Shown here: positions 45,051-54,502 of the stretch, one piece after another
Layout of the letters: the number at the start of each line of letters is the position of its first letter
How positions within the stretch are numbered: the first letter of the stretch is position 1
NCBI RefSeq assembly: GCF_003860465.1
Contig: NZ_CP034187.1
Location: 100,280-164,279 of the forward strand
Direction of reading: 5' to 3'
Length of the DNA: 64,000 nucleotides
Source: Deinococcus psychrotolerans
Lineage (GTDB): Bacteria > Deinococcota > Deinococci > Deinococcales > Deinococcaceae
Made by a program: the position numbers and the translations under genes
Notes under the pieces: generated by a model
Told to the model about the DNA's origin: nothing
Database searches by the model: none
Seen by the model: the letters and a program-made list of their open reading frames with translations, nothing else

Positions 45051-45396
45051 ACCAATTTCTCCTTTCTAATTTCGACGCATGAGTCTCGATTGATTGGCCT
45101 GCCACTAAATTCTTAGGGATGGAAATAGAGAGCTTGATTCGCAGATTCTATATGTATCGTGCGATTATCCTGCCCGACCCATCGGGTTTGGGTATACACG
45201 TCAACGACGAATGTTCTATCGGTGGGGCGGTAGAGGGTGGGGTCGTGAGCGACGCCGTGGATCCCGCTGAAACTCGGGTGTGCGCTTTCGTCTGAGGTTT
45301 TAAGGGTCAAAAGGACAAAAGGACTACACCCTCATACTGTATTGGTGCACCGCCGCTTGCGTTTGAGGGTTTACGTCTGCGTGTCGTCAGTGTCGT

Positions 45397-46866
45397 TCAT
45401 GACTTCTCCTCAGTGAATGATGGGCTGTGAAAGTCGTGGTGGTCATGGTCACTGAGTTGGGTTGGGTTGGTTTGGTTTAAAAGCGGCTTGCTGTCAGACA
45501 CGTGTTGAGGCTCAAACAGATCCTGCATGAGCTGATCGAATTTCTGAATTGATTGCTGGAGATTGCTTGAAGCAACCTGGTAGTGCTCTCTGGCTTTTAG
45601 AAGGCCCGACCGTGTCATTCGTGGGTTGGTGTCGGACTGGAGGTACCGGGCTGGACTCAGGTTGGCGTCCACAGCAATTTCGGCTCTCGGGACAACCTGC
45701 CAGCGTGGGTGGTTTGGTAGAGGCCCAGCAGCAGCGGACAGCGCTGTCCACCGTTCATCTGAGAATTCATTGGGGGCCTCAATCACGCGGTTCACCATGT
45801 CCGACTGTAACCAGTCGTTGGGTTCGACTTCGCTCAGATCAACGAACACAACCGCCTGGTTTGCTCGGCTTCTGTCGAGCACCAACAGACTCGGTGAACC
45901 GCCGGAATCTTTGGTAGTGCCCGGAAGCTGAACCACAGCCCGGAGCCAGTCTTCAGCGATTAGGCGGCGTCTGATGACCGGCTCCGGACGGCTGCGGTGG
46001 AGGTAACCGCCGCTGACGATGATTACGGCACGTCCGCCCGGCTTGAGAGTTCCCATCACCTGTCCAATGACCAGCTCTTCAATGTATTGTCTGGCCTGGC
46101 CCACTGGAGCTTCTACCGGTGGGTGGGCGACTACTCGGTCGTAGAACTCTTCTTTGAATCCGAGCAACGGGGCGTCGGCGCTCAGTGGTATGTATCTCAG
46201 GTGAGCAGTCTCTACTTTGCTAATAAGCAGCAGCAGGGCACACACGCTCAGCGCTTGCATGTCGCTTCCACTGCCCATTAGAACGGCCTGATCACCGTAA
46301 AAATCTTTATTCAACGCCAGCAGTACCTGCCCCCAGCGGCACTGCACATTCAACACTTCCTGGCCTGGTCTTACTTGGAGCAGTTGGGCTGCGAGTTGTG
46401 CGGCAGCTGGTGGGGTCGGCGTGAACGCTCTGACAAACCCTGGGCGGCTCAGAAGTACTGTTGAGAACACGTGTCCGTAATCGGTTGTTATTTTGGGTTT
46501 TGAAGACCATAAGTCAGTCATCACTGAACACAGCTCTTCGATCATCTCTGACCAGTTGGTGGTTGGTGGCAGCCCGCGCAGAGGTCGCCGGAACGAAAAT
46601 TCGTTCAGTCCGATGTCAGCCAACGAAGGCGAATTCGCGGTATCTGCGGCCTCCTCAACTTTGAATTTTGTCAGCAGTGATTCGAGGTAATGATCGACTG
46701 TTTGATGACGTTCCCGCTGAGGAATACGTCTCATTTCGTCTGGGCAGCGCTGACTCAGGAGCAACAACGCTCCCAACAGCTGGGCAACACCGAACTCGTC
46801 CTTGGTTTTGAGAAGGTGGTAGGCGCTCAGTAAAACCGTTTGAGGGTTGATCTGAGGGCCAATCAC
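45397..46866 (-). CDS. HsdM-like protein with lost methyltransferase motifs, 489 aa
   Basis: Overall layout matches the 21454-22869 protein: helical N-terminus, TPTPPAAAQLAAQLLQVRPG, a motif I position reading EVLNVQCRWGQVLLAL (171-185) in place of DPxCGxG, and a motif IV position VVAHPPVEAP (His-Pro-Pro-Val, 247-251). Neither the cofactor loop nor the catalytic Asn is conserved, so it cannot be expected to methylate DNA. A long C-terminal helix follows. The GTG start overlaps the half-HsdS-like gene by 4 bases. Confidence 0.75.
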   Translation of the reverse strand: MIGPQINPQTVLLSAYHLLKTKDEFGVAQLLGALLLLSQRCPDEMRRIPQRERHQTVDHYLESLLTKFKVEEAADTANSPSLADIGLNEFSFRRPLRGLPPTTNWSEMIEELCSVMTDLWSSKPKITTDYGHVFSTVLLSRPGFVRAFTPTPPAAAQLAAQLLQVRPGQEVLNVQCRWGQVLLALNKDFYGDQAVLMGSGSDMQALSVCALLLLISKVETAHLRYIPLSADAPLLGFKEEFYDRVVAHPPVEAPVGQARQYIEELVIGQVMGTLKPGGRAVIIVSGGYLHRSRPEPVIRRRLIAEDWLRAVVQLPGTTKDSGGSPSLLVLDRSRANQAVVFVDLSEVEPNDWLQSDMVNRVIEAPNEFSDERWTALSAAAGPLPNHPRWQVVPRAEIAVDANLSPARYLQSDTNPRMTRSGLLKAREHYQVASSNLQQSIQKFDQLMQDLFEPQHVSDSKPLLNQTNPTQLSDHDHHDFHSPSFTEEKS

Positions 46867-47468
46867 GCCTCTACCGCCAGGCGAATTGCGGCGTCTGCAT
46901 AGTAGGCACGCTGCTCAACAACTGCGTCTGTATTGCGGCGCACCTCATCGAGTTGCCGAAACATCTGCGCCAACTGCTGCTGCATGTTCCATTTTGGCAG
47001 TGGCACTTGGAGCTGGGAGAGAGCTTTCAGGTTGATGGTGGTCGTGTTGGTGGAGGTCTGTATGTAAGGTTGCACCAGGGCTTGGCCATATACAGATCGC
47101 AGCAGGCCTGCCAGGTAGTAAGGGTCAACTGTCGCGGGGTCGTGTAAGCGTAGCGAGGCCAAGATGCCTGAGGCCACCACCAGATCCTCTGGCTCAATCG
47201 CTTCAATCACACTGACACGGAAAGGCCGGTTGCGGACGTTAAAAAGGAGATCGCTTCGCCTGAGCAAATAACGGGCATTGAACCCCGCTATGGCTTCTAC
47301 AGGTCCATGGGGTACAGCACCAATGTAGGTCAGATCCTGGGTGGTCATGACCTGTCCCATGTTCATTGTGCGCTCACGGCGCGTTGGGTCTTGCCGACCC
47401 TTGCCAGGCCACCCATGCTGCAATTTGCCTAATTCACTGAGTGGAAGATGAAGCACTGATGAATCCAT
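46863..47468 (-). CDS. Half-length HsdS-like protein, about 201 aa
   Basis: One specificity unit: LPLSELGKLQHGWPG N-terminus, RRSDLLFNVRNRPFRVSVIE, ASGILASLRLHDP, then QTSTNTTTINLKALSQLQVP and a C-terminal helix (QQLAQMFRQLDEVRRNTDAV). ATG 47468 is favoured over an upstream start at 47525 because AAGGGAGAAA precedes it. It is arranged S then M with its partner, as in the first pair at 21.5-23.5 kb, and again no HsdR is nearby. Confidence 0.75.
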   Translation of the reverse strand: MDSSVLHLPLSELGKLQHGWPGKGRQDPTRRERTMNMGQVMTTQDLTYIGAVPHGPVEAIAGFNARYLLRRSDLLFNVRNRPFRVSVIEAIEPEDLVVASGILASLRLHDPATVDPYYLAGLLRSVYGQALVQPYIQTSTNTTTINLKALSQLQVPLPKWNMQQQLAQMFRQLDEVRRNTDAVVEQRAYYADAAIRLAVEA

Positions 47469-47735
47469 TTTCTCCCTTTTCGCGCCGTAGTCTTCGGACG
47501 CGGCGTTACGTTTACCTTGTAACACTGTATCATGACTTTAGAGCGAATGACAACGTCCATGACTAAAGAGGTGTGTTGTGAAAATTCTCCCCCAACTTGA
47601 AATCACTATCCCTATTATTTGTTCGAGTGAAGCGCGGCCCCCGACCAAAGTGAACATGCTCATAAGATTGGTTCTGGGAGATAGGCTACCGGCGGGGTTG
47701 CGTGCTAGACAGCAGGAAACGCCAGTGGGTCCGAA

Positions 47736-50702
47736 ATGAAACGGCCCCCGGTTGCATCGGGGGCGCGTATGGCCGGTTTACAGAGCGGCCTGCTCCTTAG
47801 ACCATCGTTCGACTTCTGCTTGGCTAAGGCCTCAGCTATCCAGCCAGACGAGAGTGTGAGGCTACTCGCCGCACTGCGTCTGAAAGGTGAACCCATCTGC
47901 CTGCAAACTTTTGCAGATGGGCCAGCTGATCTCTACAGCGCCAAAACCGGTACTGGTAAAACAGGGAAAGCCTGGAAATCGAAGGAATTCTGTCTGATAG
48001 GCGTCCCCCAATCGAGCGGCAAAATGACGCAGATGATTGGACGCACTGAGCAGATCAGCAGTTGTAGCCTAGAAGATATCAGTCAGGGGCCGTTTAAGTA
48101 TCCTAATCTGGCCCGCTGCAGTGTGTCCTTCACAGTGAATGTCCTCAAACCCAACGCACAGCAGCGTAATGCTGACAATGTGCAGCGTGTGGCCGCCGTA
48201 TTCATCGATCTGGACGGCTCGCCCTTGCCTGACGACTTCCCGCTGAAGCCGACGGCCGTTGTCGAGAGCAGCCCAGGCCGCTTCCACGTTTACTGGGCGG
48301 TCCATGACCTGGAGCTGAGCGGCTTCACCGCCGTTCAAAAGTATCTCGCCAGTCTGTACGGTGGTGACGCGGCTGTGTGCGACCTGGCGCGGGTGATGCG
48401 GCTTCCTGGGTACTGGCACGGCAAAAGGGAAGACGGTTTTCTCTCTCAGCTGCTGGAACTGAACTCAGATGCCCAGTACAAACGCGCGGATCTGCTGGGC
48501 TGCTTCGACGGCTTGGCTGATGCTCTCGAAGCAGCTGAGGTGGCCGAGGCAGCTCGGCTTCAGAAAGCAGCTGACCAACTGGCGCGGGCTGCGGTGCTCA
48601 AAGCGGAAATGGCCAGCAGCCCTGCGATGAATCGGGCGGCAGCCCAGCAAAAATACGGTCAGACGATCCTACTCGGTGAGCTCAGCATCTTGGGCAGTAC
48701 GGCCCAGGGTGGCCGAAATCACCAGCTCTATAAAGCGGCGGCCGCACTGGGTGAATGCGTGGCCGCTGGGATTCTCGAGAAAAGCAGCGTCGAGGCCGAG
48801 CTGACGTCGGTGGCTCTGGCAGTGGGCCTGGATGACGACGAAACGGCCAGCACGATACACAGCGGCCTGACGGCTGGTATGAAAAAGCCTCGTGATCTGT
48901 CGAATATCGGTACGAGGGCGGATGTACGAAAAAAGAAGTCGCTCAGTCAGGTCAGCGCAGTCACGGCCTACATGAAGGTCAGTGGCCCCGCTCTACAAGT
49001 TGCCGATCAGATCCCTGCCCCAGAAGTGCACACCGACAATGGGAAGCTGGACTATTCAGACGCCCAGGTGCTTTCACTGCTGGGTCTGAATTCGTGGGGC
49101 GTGGTCAGTCCACACAGCGAGCAGGCCCACGCGATTCGGCTCAAGGCCATTGCTAGGGACGACCTGATGTACGTGCCTGGAAAAGATGGCCGTGAGTGGC
49201 ACGTCTGGACCTCGCGTCATTGGCGTGACGGAACCGGGGCGCTGGCGCTTGCGAAGCGTTATGTGAACAAGCTGAGTGCATCTCTGGCACCGGAAACGGC
49301 CCGTCTGGAAGTTCTTGCAGAAGTGCTGTCGGCAGCAGACCGGCAAGAAGACGCGGCGGCCATGAACCGAGCAGCGAGGCGGCACATGCGGGCCGCCAAA
49401 GCTACCGAGGAGAACAAGCGCCAGCGGGCCGTATTTGACCTGTCCACAGTTCACTTTCTGGCCCCGCACGACGCGCACGAACTGTTCGCCCTGCGCCCGT
49501 GGGTGCTGGGATTCCAGAACGGCACCCTGGACGGCAATGAGTTCAGGGAACATCGCCGTGATGATTACATGCTGTCGCTCCTGCGCGTGCCCTATGCCGA
49601 GGACTGGCAGGGAGGCGAATGGGAGGAGGTGCTGAATCGCATGACTGGCGGGGATGTTGAGCTGGCTCAGAGCTTGCAGGATGTGGCCGGGTACATCCTG
49701 AGCGGCTCAAGCTCGCAGCGGGTGGTGTTCATAGCCTATGGCCCAGCCAGGAGTGGCAAAAGCACGTTTAGTGCCCTGCTGGAGACGATGCTGGGTGATC
49801 AGGCCAACACGATTGAACCCAAACATCTGAGTGGTGATGGGGTCCGCGGATTGCTGGGGTCGCGCCTCTGGAATCGACGCCTGGGCGTCTGCCATGAAGC
49901 GGGAAAAGTTCCTATCGACTCCGAGTTGCTAAAAACCATGAGCGGCGGGGACAACTACACGGTCAAACATTTGTATAAAGACGAGTTCACGGCGCAGCCC
50001 ACACACGCTCTGGTGCTGGTCGCCAACGATCCGCCTCGCCTCGATGGGCTGGACCCTGCTTTACGTGAGCGCGTGGTCGCCCTGCCGTTCGAGTACGACC
50101 TGGATCCGCAAGGGCATCGCGAGCTTTTCAGTGGGAGAAAGCTGGAAGAAGTGCGGCGCGAGCCTCACAGTGCTCTGGTGAGGGAGTTCTCCGTCTGGGC
50201 CGCCCAGGGAATGCGGAGTGTGTTCCGGTCACGGTCAATTTTTCTCGCACCTGCTGTCGCGCTCGCCACCGCAAAACTGTGGGATGAGATGGGCAATGAG
50301 ATGGGCGGATTCTGGGAAACGTTGAAAACTTCGGAGATCAGTCTGGGCATCGGAGTGCGCGAGCTGCGCGGTCGGTACGTCGATTGGTGCGGCCTAAACG
50401 AGATAAAAGCCCTCCCATCACGGAAGTGGGATAAGGCGTGTGAGGCCATTGGGCTTGACAAGAAGAGTACGGGGGCCGAGTGGATCTGGAAATGGAGCCG
50501 CGCTGGAGTGGCCTGGCCGTTTGACAATTTGACAAGTTTGACAACTTCACAGAAAGTTACCACAGGAAAATCTGAGACAGCGCCAGGAGGGGCTCAGAAT
50601 AAAGGAGATATATCCCATGGGGAATTTGCTGAAAAAACTGTCAAACTTGTCAATTTTGCAGGCGAAGCCCCGGAAGTGGGTCCGCTCAAAGTAGTGTTCT
50701 AG
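47736..50702 (+). CDS. Primase-helicase of a phage or plasmid replicon, 988 aa
   Basis: N-terminal RepB/Prim-Pol-like primase region (VAAVFIDLDGSPLPDDFPLK with the acidic metal site; AVVESSPGRFHVYWAV; ARVMRLPGYWHGK) at about residues 150-240, a linker, and a C-terminal D5/SF3 helicase (Walker A AYGPARSGKSTFSALLETML near 668-687, HALVLVANDPPRLDGLDPAL as sensor region, ERVVALPFEY). This would open and prime a replication origin. The reading frame is intact. It overlaps the next gene by one base. It may be the replication protein of this replicon or of an integrated element. Confidence 0.85.
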   Translation: MKRPPVASGARMAGLQSGLLLRPSFDFCLAKASAIQPDESVRLLAALRLKGEPICLQTFADGPADLYSAKTGTGKTGKAWKSKEFCLIGVPQSSGKMTQMIGRTEQISSCSLEDISQGPFKYPNLARCSVSFTVNVLKPNAQQRNADNVQRVAAVFIDLDGSPLPDDFPLKPTAVVESSPGRFHVYWAVHDLELSGFTAVQKYLASLYGGDAAVCDLARVMRLPGYWHGKREDGFLSQLLELNSDAQYKRADLLGCFDGLADALEAAEVAEAARLQKAADQLARAAVLKAEMASSPAMNRAAAQQKYGQTILLGELSILGSTAQGGRNHQLYKAAAALGECVAAGILEKSSVEAELTSVALAVGLDDDETASTIHSGLTAGMKKPRDLSNIGTRADVRKKKSLSQVSAVTAYMKVSGPALQVADQIPAPEVHTDNGKLDYSDAQVLSLLGLNSWGVVSPHSEQAHAIRLKAIARDDLMYVPGKDGREWHVWTSRHWRDGTGALALAKRYVNKLSASLAPETARLEVLAEVLSAADRQEDAAAMNRAARRHMRAAKATEENKRQRAVFDLSTVHFLAPHDAHELFALRPWVLGFQNGTLDGNEFREHRRDDYMLSLLRVPYAEDWQGGEWEEVLNRMTGGDVELAQSLQDVAGYILSGSSSQRVVFIAYGPARSGKSTFSALLETMLGDQANTIEPKHLSGDGVRGLLGSRLWNRRLGVCHEAGKVPIDSELLKTMSGGDNYTVKHLYKDEFTAQPTHALVLVANDPPRLDGLDPALRERVVALPFEYDLDPQGHRELFSGRKLEEVRREPHSALVREFSVWAAQGMRSVFRSRSIFLAPAVALATAKLWDEMGNEMGGFWETLKTSEISLGIGVRELRGRYVDWCGLNEIKALPSRKWDKACEAIGLDKKSTGAEWIWKWSRAGVAWPFDNLTSLTTSQKVTTGKSETAPGGAQNKGDISHGEFAEKTVKLVNFAGEAPEVGPLKVVF

Positions 50703-51211
50703 TGCAGTTCAGTGATCTTCAGGCTGCGCTGGCACGGCGTTCTGCCGTGTTACGCTTTGCTCCGGATGGTGAACATCTGGAGTGTGAGGCATTGGAGCCT
50801 TTGACCTTCGAAATTGTCAAAGCTTTACAGGAACACCGGGCAGCCCTGCTGCATCAGGTTGAGACAAGGCTGCAAAACGACACAGAACGACGGATCGCCG
50901 CGCCGCTCGACCAAGATCAACCAATTTCTGAGGCACTGGAAATCAGCAAACAGCTTGGCCAACGGGTTTCCCAGTCTCGCTGGCCTGAGCCCGCACAAGT
51001 TGCGCTTTCACAGCAGACCGGCCACTGCGGCTCCTGTTCCCGTTGGGCGGTTTATCCTGATCCGGCAGATCACATGGGCATGTGTGCAGCTGACCGCCGC
51101 GCTCATGGCTGGTGGGACGGTGCGCCGTCTGAATCTGTCGAGACACAGGCCACCCTCTGCTGTAGGGTAGAGAAGGGTCGAGGCTGGCGTCCACGGAAGA
51201 CGGTTACCTGA
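50702..51211 (+). CDS. Hypothetical protein with TubC-like N-terminus and Cys cluster, 169 aa
   Basis: Residues 1-55 (LQAALARRSAVLRFAPDGEH; LTFEIVKALQEHRAALLHQV) resemble the small TubC docking-like fold often seen in plasmid-encoded proteins. Residues ~107-155 carry CGSC, a later MCAADRRAHGWW and CC, probably a zinc-binding cluster. Its start overlaps the primase stop by one base, so it belongs to the same operon and may assist replication or its control. Confidence 0.65.
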   Translation: MQFSDLQAALARRSAVLRFAPDGEHLECEALEPLTFEIVKALQEHRAALLHQVETRLQNDTERRIAAPLDQDQPISEALEISKQLGQRVSQSRWPEPAQVALSQQTGHCGSCSRWAVYPDPADHMGMCAADRRAHGWWDGAPSESVETQATLCCRVEKGRGWRPRKTVT

Positions 51212-52177
51212 ATGGATACCCAACGCCACGAGACAGGTTAACGAGGCCATCATCATCTCACTGCCCATTTGATGATAGCTCATACGGTGTTCCGGGGAGC
51301 TGGATGGAGCGGCAGGGTGAGCAAGGGACCGAGAAGTGATTGGCCACGGTGACGAATGTTATGCATAGTCTGAAAGAAGCCGAGATAGAGCGGCAACCAC
51401 TTCTAAGAGAGGCCTCGGTGGGGACGTAGCCAAGACCGGAGCAAACTCCAGACACCTTCAATGGTGTTGACGTGGACTTCGTTTACACCGTCTCCATCTG
51501 CATCTCTGGTAAATTCGCCGTCACTGTGGTTCACGGTGACATGGACATAGCCCCATTCTGGCAAACGACTGTAGACACTGTACTCATCGGTGTTGATGAC
51601 ACTGCCGAGCTGAATATCAGCAGCGATAAAGGGCTTGATGGTGGCTTGCTGAACGTCGTCACACAGATGCAAGATCAACTGACCTCCACGCGCGATGGTG
51701 CCCAGGACCGGCGGCTTGTCTGAAACGGCAGTGCCACGCCCACGCTTGCCTTTCAGACGTCGTCTTCGTCCAATGCGCCCCTTTTTCAACCTCCTGCGGC
51801 TGACCTTTGTGACCAGCAACGATGTAGATCTCATCAATCTCGACAGTGCCCGCAAGTGTGGGTGTGGTGGACACGTCCACCACACCTCGCTGAAGCGTGC
51901 GAGTCATATCCTGCACGTCATCGACGTTCAATCCGAGTTCCTGGGCGATTTGACGGTTGCTCACATTGAGCCCCATCAGGTAGAGACAGGCGACCCAGAG
52001 CTGTAACGGTTGATGATGGCCTGCAAACACCGTGCTGGTCAGGTCATCGAACTTTTTGGTGCAGTTTAAACAGCGGTATCGCTGTCTGGCCCGCTGGGTG
52101 TCGTCCGGTAATGCTTTAGGAAATCCTTCCAAAAAGGTGCGCCCACTTGCGAGGGTGGGGCACACTGGAGGGAAATC

Positions 52178-52500
52178 ATGGGAAAACAACGAAAGAAGTG
52201 GCCGACCGACACCAAAGAGTAGATCGTGCTCGCTGTCTTCGGCGGTCAGCTCAATGTGGCTGAGGCAGCTCGGCAGCACGGCGTCAACGAAAGCCTGATT
52301 TACACCTGGAAAGCTCAATTTCTGGAAGCGGGTCGTGCCCGTGTCTTGGGCAGAACAGCACCGGTATCGGGCCTGCCCGCCTTGCAGGAGATCGAACAGA
52401 CGACCGGCACGGCGAGTTGGAGCGGGAAAACGAACGCCTCAAGGCATTGGTCGGTGAGAAGGAACTGGCGCTTCATATCGCAAAAAAAGCTCGGGGTCTC
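52178..52500 (+). pseudogene. IS3 OrfA with a premature stop and a frameshift
   Basis: ATG 52178 gives MGKQRKKWPTDTKE, then TAG at codon 15 where IS3 OrfA normally continues with a Gln; the frame goes on IVLAVFGGQLNVAEAARQHG (helix-turn-helix). A second fault near 52400 moves the leucine-zipper part (GELERENERLKALVGEKELA) to another frame. A run of seven A at 52482-52488 is the usual programmed -1 frameshift site that makes the OrfAB transposase. Confidence 0.75.
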
Positions 52501-52501
52501 T

Positions 52502-53333
52502 GAGTCCGGCCCAGCTTCTCGTACTCTACGAGGCGTTGCTCAGAGACCAGCCACAGTTGAGTCTGGCCCGCTTCGCGCGCGAAGCGGGTGTCCCCGCCTG
52601 GACGCTACGAGATGCCCGCAAGCAGGCCCTCCGTCAGCAAGAGCGCGACGTCGAGCAGCAGATCGTCCTCGAACAGGTACGCACGGTGGCGCTCGCTCAC
52701 CCGACCTATGGTTATTGGCGGCTTCATCGGGTGCTGCGTTCGGCCGCCAGTGGGCCTTCAACGTTCGGTCTGCTCGGTCAGCACACGGTGCGCCTGGCGC
52801 TGGGTACCCTGGGGATCAACCCACCACAACCCCGAAAGAGCCGCAAAAAAGCGCTGCCTGCCGCACTCGAAACCCTGTGGCCAGCAGGTCGCCGGATCCA
52901 GATAGACGCCACCCACTTCACGCTCGCGGATGGGGTGTGCTGGGCCTACCTGGTGCTCGACGTCGACACCCGCGCCATTCTGCACATTCACGTCATTCGG
53001 AGTCTGTCTGCTCTGAGCGCGGTCACCGCGCTCAGAGCAGGTGTGGCCACACTACGTGCTCAAGGCGTCCACGACGAGGTCCTGATCATGACGGACGGTG
53101 GTTCTGATTTTACCTCCGGCGTTTTTCAGGACGCTTGTCAATCGCTCGGTGGCTGGATCCGGGCCAAAGTCTCCCAGCGGGGCGGGATGGGAATCCTGGA
53201 GCGCACCAACCGCACGCTGAAAGATGAGTTTGTCTTCCGTGAGGACTTCTGTTCGATTCGAGAATTAAGGGATGGAGCCGACAGATTTTTGGGTTGGTAC
53301 AACCACATTCGGCTGCACTCCGCCTTGGGCTAG
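52502..53333 (+). CDS. IS3-family OrfB (integrase-like transposase), about 276 aa
   Basis: The DDE triad is visible: IQIDATHFTLADGVCWAYLV, IMTDGGSDFTSG and GGMGILERTNRTLKDEFVF. The frame is open from 52502 and would be entered by -1 frameshifting at the A7 site; an internal TTG at 52536 could also serve. The C-terminus ends HIRLHSALG, slightly short of the family norm. The protein itself looks intact but its OrfA partner is damaged. Confidence 0.85.
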
Positions 53334-53584
53334 GCCTGCCCCTGGGCTAAGCTGCTTGAGACGGCAAAGGCTCGCAACGCCGCCTGAAGGATTTCTTGGA
53401 GCATTACCTCCTTGCCTTGTTTGATAACATGCTGGGCATTGCAGTGCGGACAGCGAACCCCCTGCGGCCAGCGTTCCCCACGAATGACCTCATAGCACTT
53501 TTCGTCGTCCAGCGACTGTACTAAGCTCAGCATCCGTCGATTCTAGTCTTGTGGCTCTTCAGCTCCCTGGAACACCGCATGAGC

Positions 53585-53829
53585 CAATCATAATTGGGTG
53601 CTGATCACACCAGAATACGCAGCGGGCGCTGAGCTATCTCAATATCGCTCTTCGAGCGGTTCATCATGCGCTGAGCCGTGGTCAGGCAGTGTTCTCGCGC
53701 CTGATGTTCCAGGGGGAACCTGACCCTGAACCATCAGGTCAGCGAAAACGCCTTTATACCCCCTCTCCAAACTACCCTTGAAGTTGGCTGGCAGCTCGTT
53801 TTTCGTCCGCTCTCATAAAATCTGTCAGA
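53585..53829 (+). pseudogene. 3' tail of an IS4 transposase (copy C)
   Basis: Plus-strand translation [20 protein letters not shown], then [17 protein letters not shown], matches the C-terminus of copy A, with a frameshift near 53760. It ends in the same terminal repeat, TCTCATAAAATCTGTCAG, at 53812-53829. The rest of the element is gone, apparently replaced by the IS1595/IS3 complex. Confidence 0.75.
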
Positions 53830-54013
53830 CCGCCAGGGCTATCAACTCACGCTCAATCCTCAGAATCACCACGTTTCGCCGTGACAGGAAGTCCTGGTCG
53901 ATCAATTGCTGAGCAAACGCCTCTCGCATCAGGGTATTTGCTAGGTGACGGGCATCAGCTGTTCCTGGTTTCGTCGCCACCTTCAGTACCTTGTCAAGAT
54001 CATCCCAAGACAC
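53830..54013 (-). pseudogene. Truncated last gene of the TerY-P operon
   Basis: A GTG directly after the TAA of the DUF2786-like gene starts SWDDLDKVLKVATKPGTADA, RHLANTLMREAFAQQLIDQD and RRNVVILRIERELIAL, then the frame enters the IS4 terminal repeat and stops. About 60 residues of a probably longer protein remain. The family is not recognised. Confidence 0.5.
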
Positions 54014-54496
54014 TTAAGACTTGGTGTTTTCGAGCTCCGCAGTGACTGCTCGCTCGAAAAGTATTTGGCGTCGTACCTGATATTCCTGCATGGCTTGCTT
54101 CTGGGCAGCGATCAAACGCCGCTGCAATGAGTTGACATGCTGCTGGAACAACGCTTCAATCTTCCGCCGCACCGAAGGTGTAGCGCGGCACAGCAGATGA
54201 TGGCCTTCTAGCCAAGTGACTGAAGCTGGTACCAGAGCTTCAATCAGACCACTGTAGAGTAAAGCTTCCTCTCGACTCTTCAGCAAAACTTCAAAGTCGC
54301 AGACGAGATCAGCTCGCTCCTTGAGTACGTTCTCAGCAAATGGAACGTTGAAGCTGGCATCCAAGTCAGCCAAGGTCAGCCTGGTGGTCTCGAGGCGCTG
54401 AAGCAGCAGAGCAACAGCTTTTGCACGTTCACCCTCGTAAGGACTGTGGAGGGCCAGTTGCAGCACTCGCCTGAGCTGTTCTCGTTGGTCTTCCAT
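54014..54496 (-). CDS. DUF2786-like protein, 160 aa
   Basis: N-terminal RRVLQLALHSPYEGERAKAV, then ALLLQRLETTRLTLADLD matches the pattern of DUF2786 (a short helical domain found in phage and plasmid proteins). The remaining ~110 residues are helical with a C-terminal coiled coil. It lies 6 bp after the kinase gene in the same direction and is probably part of the operon. Confidence 0.6.
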   Translation of the reverse strand: MEDQREQLRRVLQLALHSPYEGERAKAVALLLQRLETTRLTLADLDASFNVPFAENVLKERADLVCDFEVLLKSREEALLYSGLIEALVPASVTWLEGHHLLCRATPSVRRKIEALFQQHVNSLQRRLIAAQKQAMQEYQVRRQILFERAVTAELENTKS

Positions 54497-54502
54497 ATTA
54501 CC

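Larger units (their letters stand above)
52107..53408 (+). mobile_element. IS3-family element, 1302 bp, with 3-bp target duplication
   Basis: Imperfect inverted ends GGTAATGCTTTAGGAAATCCTT (52107 on, abbreviated here) and the complement near 53376-53408 match at GGTAATGCT and AAATCCTTC. It is flanked by TCC at 52104-52106 and 53409-53411. Excising it with one TCC restores an IS1595 frame reading KQGKDDTQ, which proves the boundaries. Confidence 0.88.
51280..53533 (-). pseudogene. IS1595-family transposase interrupted by IS3 and by a stop codon
   Basis: N-terminal part (53533-53409) gives DEKCYEVIRGERWPQGVRCP and HCNAQHVIKQGK, a zinc-ribbon start. After the IS3 insertion the frame resumes DDTQRARQRYRCLNCTKKFD, DLTSTVFAGHHQPLQLWVAC, then GTVEIDEIYIVAGHKGQ (DDE core). 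A frameshift near 51800, and a TAG after LRPHRGLS near 51415 where the frame continues KWLPLYLGFFQTMHN, complete the decay. The acid residues for the triad are visible but the gene cannot make a whole protein. Confidence 0.8.
51278..53584 (-). mobile_element. IS1595-family element, broken and split by an IS3 insertion
   Basis: The outer ends are inverted repeats sharing GCTCATACGGTGTTCC (51278 on) and the complement of GCTCATGCGGTGTTCC (to 53584), followed by GGGAGCTG. The single transposase gene is cut by the IS3 element at 52107-53408. Removing that element restores the reading frame across the junction. The element is dead because its gene also has a nonsense codon. Confidence 0.8.

Noticed and set aside
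45113..45310. 65-codon minus-strand frame from a TTG start
   Set aside because: No ribosome site, no ATG and no recognisable motif; could be a remnant but is not supported.
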